A stretch of 64,000 nt of DNA, taken from Rhodocollybia butyracea (lineage: Eukaryota > Basidiomycota > Agaricomycetes > Agaricales > Omphalotaceae). Below the pieces are notes generated by a model, which was not told the DNA's origin, did no database searches, and was given only the letters and a program-made list of their open reading frames with translations. The stretch is taken from assembly GCA_015501585.1 (NCBI GenBank), contig JADNRY010000189.1:60756-124755 (forward strand), written 5' to 3'. Within the stretch, counting starts at the first letter, position 1, and each line of letters opens with the position of its first letter. This document shows positions 46,307 to 57,112 of this stretch, piece by piece. The translations under genes and the position numbers were made by a program.

Positions 46307-47646
46307 CTAGTATGTTGAAGCCGGAACTTCGTGGAGGGCCTGATACCGAGGTAGATCCGACTCTTGATTTTGAGAGTGATTATCGGAGAGTGGATGTACA
46401 CCCGCAATATCTGAGGGCGCCTGGCCCTGTGTATTAGAAGGCATGCTGTATCTAAGCGAGAATGGACGAATTAAACGACCAATAATGCGGCCTGGCTCCG
46501 GAAGTGACGGGACTCGTTATTTCAGTGAAAATGGACGAACGGTGGTGCTCCCTTGCTCCGCTGGCATGAAGGTTGCCGATCCTGGGGGTAGGTCATTGTA
46601 TTTAAGTGAAAAGGGATGGATAGTCGCTGGATTGGAATCTTCAATGTTTATAATAGCTTGCTCCAGATCTGGGGCAAATAGCTCGGTCCTGTTGTCCATA
46701 TTTGTATGACCTTTGCCTTCAGAGGGCTGCACATCGACTCCTAAGCCTATGCGTACAAGGATTAGTGTTGATGCAATGGCCTGGCGGAAAATACAGTCAG
46801 TACTAGTGCTCCAGTAACATTATTTCTGGGGGCATGCCAGTGTTTACTTACAGCAACCTGTGTGAGCGCACACAGGCTCAAAATTTCAGGGCCATTTTGT
46901 AGATTGAGTAACCCGTTGGATCCAGACACGGTTACATTCAGTGCCAATGCCACACCCAAAAAGACCGGCATAAGCAGTCCAGATTCTAAACTATCCAAAG
47001 TTTAGGTCAACGCATCAGATGACTCAGTATAACTTCATACAAAATTTCTGTAAAATTCCCAAGCGCAGCCCCAGAGGGTTTTCCAAGTAATTTCTCTGTC
47101 TGACGGTTTAACCACCAAAGTCTGGATGCTATGATAGCAAAAAGTATCAACTGATAGAATTATGTGGATAATGACTGTAATCAAACCTAGCATCCCTGTG
47201 AGTATGAGCCCGTTGAGAATATCAACAAAGCCATAGATGACAAAGTAAACACTATCTTCTCCTATTACAAATACAAGTTGCAAAAGGATTCCCGACACTG
47301 TTAAATAGTAAATAAATGATGCCTACTGGGCCATTTCATGTTAGATTTGGATATGTACCAAAAGTGCACAATACACTGAGACCAAGCGGGAAAATCACTA
47401 TTTTTCTTGCATTCCACAAACGATAGCATCGATGTAGCTAAGCTTTGATGAAAAACTGAACACACAATGAAGGACTTGTATGACACACCAGTACTAGATC
47501 TTCGAGAGAACTTTATCCATCCTTTCTGTGAGTAACACTTCTATATTGAGAGACAAAGAACAAACCTAGTGACAAAGAAGATTGATCTCACAGCAATTGT
47601 AAGACTATTAGTATTATCAACTTCCAAGAGACCTTCAAGAAGGTCA
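46307..47646 (-). pseudogene. 7-transmembrane family protein, copy B (5'-truncated)
   Basis: Begins inside the third exon and lacks the first helices because an LTR fragment abuts it at about 47655. The remaining exons match copies A and C: ECKKNSDFP-type frame shadows aside, the coding blocks include YGFVDILNGLILTGML, LESGLLMPVFLGVALALN and the tail with IHPFSLKY and VRPFSLKY. Tail ends at TAG 46307-46309. Head-to-head with copy C. It cannot make a full protein. Confidence 0.65.
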
Positions 47647-47661
47647 TCATGAGGATCTATT

Positions 47662-47903
47662 CTTACTTACTTATCTTGTGTTCCACTCTCGTCTTATTAC
47701 TCTCACTCCATCTGTGAACCCTTCATGTGTTGTACTATTATTAACTCACTGGACTTGTATTTAAGCTCTGTACATACTTGTGAAATATCAAGTTGTGTTT
47801 CTCTGTCTGTCTCCGTCTGGGCCTTTGTCTCCCTTGTGTCTGTGTGACCAAGGTCTACTTAAGTGCTGTGTGCACTGTCTGCCTTATTGATCAACCTCTA
47901 ATA
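47662..47903 (+). mobile_element. solo LTR (TGTTGG family), copy 3 fragment
   Basis: Last about 240 bp of the LTR seen at 25472 and 29466, here in plus orientation, ending CAACCTCTAATA at 47903. Its 5' part is missing and its left edge meets the truncated 7TM copy B, so insertion and deletion probably occurred together. Confidence 0.75.
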
Positions 47904-48508
47904 TAAGAAAGATGACCTGGTGGATTAAATTACCCGCCTTAGAAGTAAGTAAGCAAACTCATCCCTGTCAGTCTCAAATCATCAATATCCTCCAGAAAAA
48001 TACTGCATGTGATAGTAGATTGATAGTAGACCTTGAAGGAAACTTTTGGGGAGGAGACACAGAAGATATGTATTCTTTGTTGAACATTGCATAGGAAGTG
48101 GGCACTGTTATATACTTAAGTTCAGCCACTGGCAACCTGTATCTGTAATCAGGCCATTTTTGTCCCTTCACTGCCCTTGGCACAGGACCACAGGTATCCG
48201 ACCAGGCCTCAACCAGGCTTAGCCCAATTCTTGGCCCGAATTCACACGTCAATGATATGATGCTTGATTCCAGGTGTTGCATTCAAACCAAACTTTTGCT
48301 TCATTCCTGTTTTTTTCAGACTAGGAACAGAATCCAGAGTACTAGTCAGGTATATAAATCCTTTCTTTGTAAATTATTGGTCTTATTTCGTCCATATGTC
48401 AGTGGAGATGATGCCATGTTCAACAGACTGATCATGATTGCAACATGAGTGTTATTGTCAACCAAACTTTGGGATGTCTTCATCAAACTCTCGCCATCAA
48501 GCAAGAAA
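47904..48508. other. intergenic; one unexplained minus frame
   Basis: A 102-codon minus frame (48282-47974) contains GPRIGLSLVEAWSDTCGPVP and WPDYRYRLPVAELKYITVP and reads like protein, but I recognise no family and see no start signals. It could be an exon of a broken gene. Confidence 0.3.
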
Positions 48509-50330
48509 ATGATGCTATCCTACACAAGTTATAAGAGCCGGCTTTCGTCTCTGATTTGGACTCTAATGACTAGTACATCCCTGGGCTGCGCCGGTTTCTG
48601 TCTTACCCCCGTCCAGTTTCTCCAACAATTATTTCTATTAGTCCTCCTTCCAGCTGCGGTGAGTGGCAGAGATACAACTCTGCAGCAGTGCAAACACTGA
48701 GCACATTTTGGAAGCTGGAATTACTTCTTTATGGTGAGCAACGAGTATTATTTGCAGCCATGAAACTAGAACTTGTCAACGATACTTATAGGAATATTTT
48801 TAAGCATTTTTGGGCTCAGCATCTATGTATTCCGGCGCAAGTTCATGCCTGGAAAGCTCTATGTTATGGCAACACTGTTGTTTTTTCTGCTGACCACTTC
48901 TTCGGTCATAATAGACCTCCTCAGCCAACAGAATATCATATTGAACTTTCTTAGCTCTGATCCCTTCCTGAGCCCCAATGGGCTTCTTGAACTTGGAACA
49001 GTTGTCACAAATAATGCTCTCACCTTGGCTGTGAGATCGATCTTCTTTGTTACTAGGTTCATTTTTTCCTCTCCCAATAAAGTAGTCTTGCTCACAGAAA
49101 GGATGGATAAGTTCTCTTGAAGATCTAGTATTGGTGTGCTATTCAAGTCCTTCACTGTGTTTCACTTTTTCATCAAAGCTTAGCTACATCGGTGCTATCG
49201 TTTGTGGAATGCACGAAAAACAGTGATTTTCCCGCTTGCTTTCAGTGTATTGTGCACTTTTGGTACATGTCCAAATCTAATCTACCATGAAATTGTCCAG
49301 TAGGCATCATTGATTTACCATTTGACAGCTTCGGGGATCAAGTTTTTGTCAAATGGATTTGTAACAGGAGACCTTGAAAATGCTTTCTTCGTCATCTATG
49401 TCTTTCTTGATATTCTCCACGGGCTCATACTTACAGGGTTGCTAGGTTTGATTACAGCTATCATCCACATAATTCTATCAATTGATGAATTTTACAATTA
49501 TAGCATCCAGACTTTGGTGGCTGAACCGTCAGACAGAGAGATTACTTGGGAAACGCTCTGGAGCTGCACTTGGGAATCTTACAGAAATTTTGTATGAAGT
49601 TATACTGCGTCATCCAATGCTTCGACTTAAACTTTGGATAGTCTAGAATCTGGACTGCTTCTGCCGGTCTTTTTGGGTATGGCATTGGCAATGAATGTAA
49701 CCCTGTCTGGATCCGTTGGGGTATTAGGTCTACAAGATGGCCCTGAGATTTTGAGTTTGTGTGCGCTCACACAGATTGCTGTGAGTAAACCCTGGCATGT
49801 CCCCACAAGCTATCTTACCGGAACGCCCACGCCAGGCCATTTCGTCTACACTGATCCTTGTACGCATAGGATTAGGAGTCGACGTGAAATCCTCCGAAGG
49901 CAAAGGTCATGCAAGCATGGACAGCACCACCCAGTCACTCCCCCCAGATCTGGAGCAGGCTATGATAAATGTTGAAAATTCCAACCCAGCTACTATCCAT
50001 CCCTTTTCACTTAAATACAATGACCTACCCCCAGGATCAGCAACCTTCATGCCAGGGGAGCGAGGGAACACCACTGTTCGGCCATTTTCACTGAAATACC
50101 GAGTCCCGTCACTGCCGGAGCCAGGCCGCATTATTGGTCGTTTAATCCGTCCTTCTCGCTTAAATACAGCGTACCTTCTAACATACGGGGCCAGGCACCC
50201 TCAGATATTGCGGGTGTACATCCACTCTCTGATAATCACTCTCGAAATCGAGAGTCGGATCTACCTCGGTATCAGGCCCTCCACGAAGTTCCGGCTTCGA
50301 CATACTAGGCATGTGCATAGAAGCCAATAG
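48509..50330 (+). CDS. 7-transmembrane family protein, copy C (nearly intact)
   Basis: Eight predicted exons that keep frame: 48509-48658, 48715-48733 (19 nt), 48792-49048, 49184-49262, 49329-49445, 49504-49591, 49642-49780, 49836-50330. Start is MMLSYTSY, as in copies A and D. Landmarks: FGLSIYVFRRKFMPGKLYVM after helix 1-2, LHRCYRLWNARKTVIFPLAF (the RCYxxW motif typical of the family), LHGLILTGLLA then SRLWWLNRQTE, FLESGLLLPVFLGMALAMN, and SSTLILVRIGLG closing helix 7. The cytosolic tail has IHPFSLKY and VRPFSLKY. The third PFSLKY is lost here by one missing A near 50152 (copies A and B have it), so the tail runs in another frame to 50330. The exon 3 donor (GTTACT) is weak and least certain. 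Probably plasma-membrane, function and ligand unknown. Confidence 0.72.
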
Positions 50331-50708
50331 CTTACCGCTTGACCAGAGCTCAGGATGGATCATGAGGGATCGTGCCATGTAGAGGAAGATTCTGTCCCTG
50401 GGTTTCCAACTGCATATGCCAATAGATAGCTACAGAATTAGGATTCTTGATTATATTGAGCATCACCATGAACAGACTGATCGGGACTGTTATTGTCGAC
50501 TCCATCAGCAAATCCACAGGTTTGTAAAGCGCATAATAGTGTTTTCGGTCTAATCAAAATACTAATTTATACCCCATCATACCTTCCCGAAATTCCAGTA
50601 AATATGCCGCCAGTATAATCATTATACGCCAATTATACCAAATTATACGACTGAAATTACCTGCGATTGTGTACTACATAAGACTACATACTAGTAGTAT
50701 ACTAATAC
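50331..50708. repeat. intergenic with inverted ATTATAC cluster
   Basis: No gene. At 50613-50652 there are three ATTATAC boxes and one GTATAAT in 40 bp (CGCCAATTATACCAAATTAT), preceded by TTTATACCCC at 50567. The same motif in the opposite sense (GTATAAT, five times) lies at 58832-58957, on the far side of the Plavaka gene group. Confidence 0.5.
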
Positions 50709-51292
50709 TTAGCTTGAATATGAGGGATCCACTACGTCTAGAGCAAAAGCGGCATGCTCTGAAATACCGATAAGCTGCAAACCCAACTCCTTTAATTGCC
50801 CATGCACAAATTTTAGCTCCTCACGAAGCCGTTTCACTTCGACTTCCAATGTCTTAGCATATCTCGAGAGCGCCACGTTTTCTTTGCGCCGAACTTGATC
50901 CATTTTGGTAGGTATAAGCCCAAAGTGCACGCGCTTAGGATTGCAACCATACTTTAATGATGCTGTCAATTGAACTTGAAGTTAGCTCAAGGTCTGTTGG
51001 ACAAGTCATCCGCTCAAAGTCATAAGACATACCAGGACTCCTCGGTGAGAGTGAAGCTCTAATTTGATTTGCACTGTCCGAGTAGTAGTCTGAGCCTGAG
51101 TCTTCGGAGTCGGATGTGGTTTTTGTACTAGCAGTTGCCGAATTTAAAGAAACCAGTGTTGTATCGAACTCAAGCCTGTAAAAAATTGTCAGCGCAAGCG
51201 TCAAAGTAAGAGCAGACTTGAAAGTATGCTCACTCCCACTCATACTCCTGCGAACTAGGAACAACTTCCTCTGTTTCCGAAGATGATGCCAT
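50709..51292 (-). CDS. small coiled-coil protein (151 aa), unknown
   Basis: Three exons with phase-consistent junctions: 51292-51234, 51175-51033, 50962-50709 (introns 58 and 70 nt), totalling 152 codons with stop. N-terminus is acidic/Ser-rich (MASSSETEEVVPSSQEYEW; SDSEDSGSDYYSDSA). The C-terminal half has a heptad-like helix, RYAKTLEVEVKRLREELKFV and GQLKELGLQLIG, so a coiled coil. It lies 219 bp after the Plavaka transposase on the same strand and inside the flanking inverted motif clusters, so it may be an accessory gene of that element. I do not recognise the family. Confidence 0.6.
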
Positions 51293-51510
51293 GTTTAATT
51301 CAACGCTGTAAGTCACACTCAGTACAAATATTGAGTAGCTAGTAATTGATCTTCAACTTACCTACTTGCCAGAGGTGGGCTGTCTTTGATCTTTTTTTTT
51401 GACTGGAGTGTTCATAGTGGTAAGTAGAGAAGTAGAGCAGGGCAGTACTAAACCCGGGATGTTCCGTCGTTCAATTTCCATTTACCGCGCTCCAACGATT
51501 ATTCGCAAAA

Positions 51511-54500
51511 CTACAATATTATTTCACTAGCATGGTAATCTGCATACTTGGATACATAAAATGCGGTGAATACGTCGAGAGAATGATAGTACTTTAACCC
51601 ATTGGCCGGAACAGCTTGAGGGCCATAAACGGGAATGAGGTGGACACCATGAATTAATGTGTTCAAATGTACGACAGCGAGGCAAGGTCGTTGCTTCCTT
51701 GAATCATGAAATGCGGGTTTTACCCTCCACATGCCAGTTTTTGGGTCGCGTGAATGGCCATGTGTGTTGTACCAGTGAAGAAGAGCACACGGATAAGTTC
51801 TGCTTTCATGCACAAAAGAAAACAGTAAGAGTACCCGTGCAGCGCTCATGCCTTGGAACCCAGCACGTTCTTCATTCAATGTCACCAGTACGCAGTCATG
51901 TCGGGGGACGCCACGCCATGAAGGGGTACATCTGATCCGTTCTCTCTTCATCCCGTGAATGCCAGAGTTGTCACTTGGCGCGTAGAAGACTGCAACGGCG
52001 GAGTGATACACATTGATTTTGGACTGAATATAAGGGAGATCCAAGTTGTCAGCTGGTTCTGACCCCTTATGAAGCTCATTGTGAAGGAATTGTCGCGTAA
52101 GGTGCTCGAGAGTGGGCTGTCCAATATATATTCCGAGCGCCTGAATGAATCGAGGATATCCTGGCTCTAAAACCAATAATGAATGCTAGAACAAAGGGAA
52201 AGCCTCTTCTTTACTTACCTAGAGTTTTGGCAAGTTTGCTGTCGACAGGCCCAACCATCATCCCTCTCCGCATCAAAAATTTCCGGCGGTACGTAGCGAG
52301 GGAGTAGTAGTCCGCGCGATGCCAGCGTTGAGTGGAATGCAAGAAGCTTGTCAATGCGTTGGTTTGTCAACAGCATCTGGCTGAGTGCTTGGAAACGGCT
52401 AGATCGGCGCCATGGCTTCTTCACCGCTGTGATATGACGGGACTCCATAATAGAGGAACAAAGGCCATTGGGAGCGCCAAAATCCACGATTAAGAGAGGA
52501 TAGTGAAGCATTGAGTGCATTCGGGGAGTGCAAAGTTATCGCGAATGCCAGCGACTCGGAATGCCTCATGGTGATGGTGAAATTCATTGAGAGCGGTATG
52601 GATTTCGTTGAGTAAATTTTCATCGATATCTGAGCGGCGAACCAGATAGCAGAAGTTAAGAAATGACGAGAGACATTTCATCATCTCCTCTGGCAAGTAT
52701 TCGGCTACCGCTGGAAGATAAACCTACCAGAAAGTCAGATGGGCCATTATAAGGACAACATGAGTAACACACCTTCATCAAAGCTTTTGAATCATCTCCA
52801 GTCCACTGTTTGAAGCGTCGACCATGCGGAAAGCGTCTCAATCCAGGAAATGAAGGGACAAGAGCGATTCTATAATGAATCCCATGAGTACAGTGCATGT
52901 AAACAAAAAATGTGCTTAACACTCACCGGCGGTCAATATCATCCATGATTTTATCTGCTTCAGTCTCGCCATGCATGATAACCAGGTACTCGTATGCCCA
53001 TTCAACAAGCATATCCTTAAAGCATCCTTTGATGATCTGGTGGAGCAGATCGGGGGATAACATTTTGTGAATATCTGCTCGAGGAAAATTTGCCATGAAT
53101 GGCTGGAAAACGGTGATCAATAGCTGAAGAGGCATTGAAGAAATATACACACAGTAACATCGTCATCTATACCATAATTGTCCCACAAGATCTTCCTGTC
53201 ACCACCGTATTCATCCAAAAGCACTTCGTTAAGTTGACGGGTACAACGGTCAGCAGCAGCGTCCAAGTTTGAGGAAGGGGCTGTACAACTGCAAAAATGA
53301 GATATGAACATGCTCATGTCAATACAAAGTAAGGTTTGCTTACCGGCCACACCAGCCTTGAACAATTCCCGAAAGAAGTACTTGCTTGGGATAATAAGTT
53401 GTAGATACATCGTTGAAAATGACCGTCTGGACACCGACAGACTACTGGAACCTTCATCCCAGGTTTCAGTGTCTTCAGAATCGCTGTGATTGAGCTGTGG
53501 TATAGCTGTTTTTTGAAAATGCGAAAATTCACGTCCTTGTCATATTTGCGCTCCGCTAGGAAAATCAGGAGAAGGTTGGCATATTAAAGAGTAAACTCAC
53601 ACTTCGGAATGGCTAGAAAACCTATGGGAATCACCGCATTGCAGTGCGCTTGTTGAACTACATTGGATATGTTGCCAATGGTCAGGTACAGTGGATGGTA
53701 TTCAACATGCCCTGTGGCCACTGAAACTGTAGTTTTGTTGGCACTGAGTATCACTGGGACAAGCATAGCGCCTTCAACGTTGTTGCCCTCTTCATTATAG
53801 ATTTGAGTCTGAGGCATTCAAGTTGTCGGGTAAGTCAAGCACGCTCAAATAATTTGGACTATTACTCACCGCATGTCTCCAAGCAAAATTTCCGGACATG
53901 AAATCACACCAACGCCGTGTCCCATGTTTGTCCCGATGAATATAGGGTGCTGGGTCAAAGTCCTTTGAAAGCTCTGGGTTTGCAAGAATGTTGGAAATGA
54001 CGGTGTTGGGATCTCTATACCATACTTGATATGATGTCTTCCGCCATTCTGGAGCATCAATGGGGAGTGTATCATCTAGAGAGGTCTGAAAGCACTTCCA
54101 TGGTGCACCTCCTTCATGTATATCATCAATTGAGCCATACATATCACAATATTCAGAGAACGGGCCCAGCTCATTATCATCAGATCCGGAGCGTTGGGCG
54201 CGCTGACGCTGAAATAAACTCCAAATATCTAGAAGTTCGTTCACGTCTTTCTGAGACATCTCCACCTTACGGAAAAGATGATCAGCAAGGCGGAACTCAG
54301 CTTCTCCGTCAAATGGGGCCCATGGATTTGATGCCTCGATAGGTTGGATTGGTGAAGGTGCAGTATGTGAAGGGATTTTTGAACCATTCTCGTCACAGAT
54401 ATCACCTGAACATGTCAAATTATAGTCTCTGTCTTGAATATATTAGGCTGTACCTGTTAAATATGGGTGGTATGTTTTGCCTTGGTCCTGAAAGTGAGGT

Positions 54501-54706
54501 GAAGGTGATTGAGTTGATGCTGGATCCTGAGCTGGAGGTGAGTGGGATATTGGCAAGAATTCCGGAAACGTTGGGGACAATGGCGCCTCAGGACTAGGAT
54601 AAGCAACAGGTCCTTGTGCATGCGTCAAGTTCATGTGGAGTGTAAGGTGCCCAGGCTGTTTGAATGTACGTATACATCCTGGAAAGCTGCAGTGAATAAT
54701 GGCCAT
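51511..54706 (-). pseudogene. Plavaka-type transposase
   Basis: Cut-and-paste DNA transposase of the Plavaka group (KDZ/CMC-related, widespread in Agaricomycetes). Start at 54706 gives a C2H2 zinc finger, CSFPGCIRTFKQPGHLTLHM..H. At least nine exons with introns of about 45-61 nt. Diagnostic motifs: WYRDPNTVISNILANPEL, SVATGHVEYHPLYLTIGNIS, VPVVCRCPDGHFQR, YYPKQVLLSGIVQGWC, ANFPRADIHKMLSPDLLHQI then IKGCFKDMLVEW, FGAPNGLCSSIMESRH, and the terminal FTAFYVSKYADYHASEI. The usual FKDH reads FKDM. Breaks: frame change near 53400, a C4 run near 52530 one C short for LPRMHSML, and unclear phase near 52166. So likely inactive, though two of the breaks are single-base. Confidence 0.85.
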
Positions 54707-54859
54707 AAGTAAGCCCAAGCAAGAGAACAGGGCCAAAACGGGAGGGAAAACCATAAGTAAGAGAACATGGACAGGAGGGAAAAATATTCTAAGTCATGTG
54801 TATTTGAAAATCTGAACTTGAAACATTTCACAAAATTTTTCCTTCTGTCCATATCCCAG
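54707..54859. promoter_or_regulatory. 153-bp bidirectional intergenic region
   Basis: Separates the divergent starts of the transposase (54706, minus) and the 54860 gene (plus). A shared promoter is inferred from spacing; no clear TATA box is seen. Confidence 0.45.
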
Positions 54860-55723
54860 ATGGGTACTAGAGGTAAACCAAAAACAAAGCCGCCTTCACA
54901 ACCTCATTCTATGGCCACCAGAGGTGCAACAGTTCAAGTACCAGCATACCTTATACCCCAGACACGCATTGAACAACGCAAAAAGAAAGAAACAGCAGCT
55001 GCCAAAAAAGAACAAGATAAGCTTGAGGCAGAAAACAAACTTGAGGAAAAACACAGAGTGTCGACAGGTCGTATTGCCACATTCTTGGATTCACAAGCTG
55101 ACATGGATGCCAATATCTCGACCATAAATCCAGACACAAAGGTAGCTTACCGTTTTTGTTGCGACTCCATACTAAAAACAACTCTAGGTTGTCTTAAAGT
55201 CTCGCCAAGCACCTTGTAAAAGCAGAAGCACTGCGGCACACATTGAGGACACTGTTATCCCCAACAATGACCAACATTCCCTTGGAATAGCAGGCTCTTC
55301 GGACGTCGACATGGTTGACAGGATAGGTGACACTTCCGACAAAGACCCTGCATTTGTCGCTTCATCCGATAATTTCAGCTCGGATGAAGATGAACAAGAG
55401 CGTCTCTTGCGTGAGCAGTTAGAAGCAGTCAAGAGAGCTAAGAAGGACCGAAAAAAGGTATGATTGGACAAGAGTTACAGAACCTACTGACTGACATGTT
55501 TTCATCTAGGCTGAGAAGGTGCAGGTACAAAATGATGTTGCGGGCCTACAGGTTAAGCCACCGGTGGCTCCAGTGGTTCCTCCAGCCAATACTAGAAAGC
55601 GACTTGACACTAGCAGCTCTGGTTCTGAAAATCCCAGGTGCATGATCTCACATCATGAGGTGCTTGAGTATTGATATATTGATTCCATAGTGGTAAACGC
55701 ACAAAGCCTAATGAAGTTGGCGG

Positions 55724-57112
55724 TGAGAGGGCGTTACTGTGGCTAAGCGGAAAGTGTGAGAAACAGCCAATAAATAGCCAAAACATCAACACAAACCACT
55801 AAACTACAATAAAGACTTCTAAGTTCAGAGGGGGGATGTGAAATTACAAAGAGTTGAACTTTGAAATGATAAGTGAATGCAGGAACTAAGGTAAAAGGGG
55901 GGGGGAGAGGCGGAAGGCTATATAATACAAGAAAGCACTGACCAGAGGTTGTCTACCCAGACAGAGCTCTGACTGCAGCCTAACTACAATACTTTACTGG
56001 ACTGAACTTGAAACAAAACAAACAAAACTAATAATACAACTGTGTGAAGTGAGGAGGAAATCCCTGCCTCTAATGTGAGGGGGGAATCCAAACCTCTGGA
56101 TCAACTATCAATCTGGGCTACATTATATAGAGCAGGAGCGCGGCTGTGTAGTGTGCACAGACCACTTAAGGGTGTGTGAAACCGCTCTCTAGCTTCTAAC
56201 GAGCCGAGTTTCATGTTTCTATTATATTTCAATTCAAATTTCAAATCAACACTCCGAAATTGGAGATTATCACTCTTCCCTGTACTTGGGAAGGGACAAC
56301 AAGCTTCTATAAATGCTTGTACTCGGTTATAGCGATGCTAGAGGGTCTAGGGACACTGTCCTATCTCGAAAGTACCACAGAGGATGCAGGGGAACGGCGG
56401 TTTTAGCTCATGTTCGGCTTAAACAAATAGTGACCTAATTTCGGAGTTATAGCAAGATCTCCGTATTTCAACCACTTCCGGACATCGGCACGACTCGGGA
56501 CTTCGGATTTGGACTCTCTAGTATATCTATTGAGTTCTCCAAATGCCGCCGCAATCATATTTCGCATGTGTGACACCTTTCTAAAGAGGTTCTCTTCTAA
56601 TCCCAATATTATAAGTAGTAATGGATACAGCCTTCATAACTTGTGAAGTGGTGCTGCACAAATGCTACAAATATTACTGGGAGTGCTTCTAGTGTATTTC
56701 TATTGAATAAACCTCAGGGAACCAAATATACATAACAAACTCCTTTTCTTTCAGAGTTGTCAAGCAGGGGATGAATTAACATATAGTGAGAAGTGCGTAT
56801 ATCACAATTCTGAGCAAATAGAGGTTGGAGGAGCTTGTATTACATTGGATTCAAGCGAAACACATTGATACACAAGGTCCAGACCATAGTCTCTTGCATG
56901 CTTTATCAGATGGAGCACTGCATACTGATCAATCCTTCTGGATATGTGAATTGTAGAGACAAGACAGATAAACATGAGACTACAGGGTTTGAGGGTGGGT
57001 TTCAGTAACTAGAGATCATGGGTAGCACTCCCAATGACTTCCAGATACTATGTACACTGCAGAAATGCCAAAAAAACAGTATTCTAGGGCGAAAAGGGTT
57101 TTGGGCGTATCA
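55724..57112 (-). mobile_element. solo LTR, 1.38 kb family, copy 2
   Basis: Plus-strand ends TGAGAGGGCG and GGGCGTATCA with perfect 4-bp duplication GCGG (55720-55723, 57113-57116). Inserted in exon 4 of the 54860 gene. Full length, 1389 bp; carries the intact 67-codon frame. Confidence 0.88.
56403..56606 (-). CDS. short ORF within 1.38 kb LTR (67 aa), second copy
   Basis: Same peptide as at 28081-28284 with a handful of substitutions (SHMRN for SRMRN, ITPKL for ITSRL) and no indel. Preceded by no promoter of its own that I can see; the LTR TATA-like box lies downstream of it in LTR order, so a transcript would have to come from the element body. Confidence 0.35.
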   Translation of the reverse strand: MGLEENLFRKVSHMRNMIAAAFGELNRYTRESKSEVPSRADVRKWLKYGDLAITPKLGHYLFKPNMS

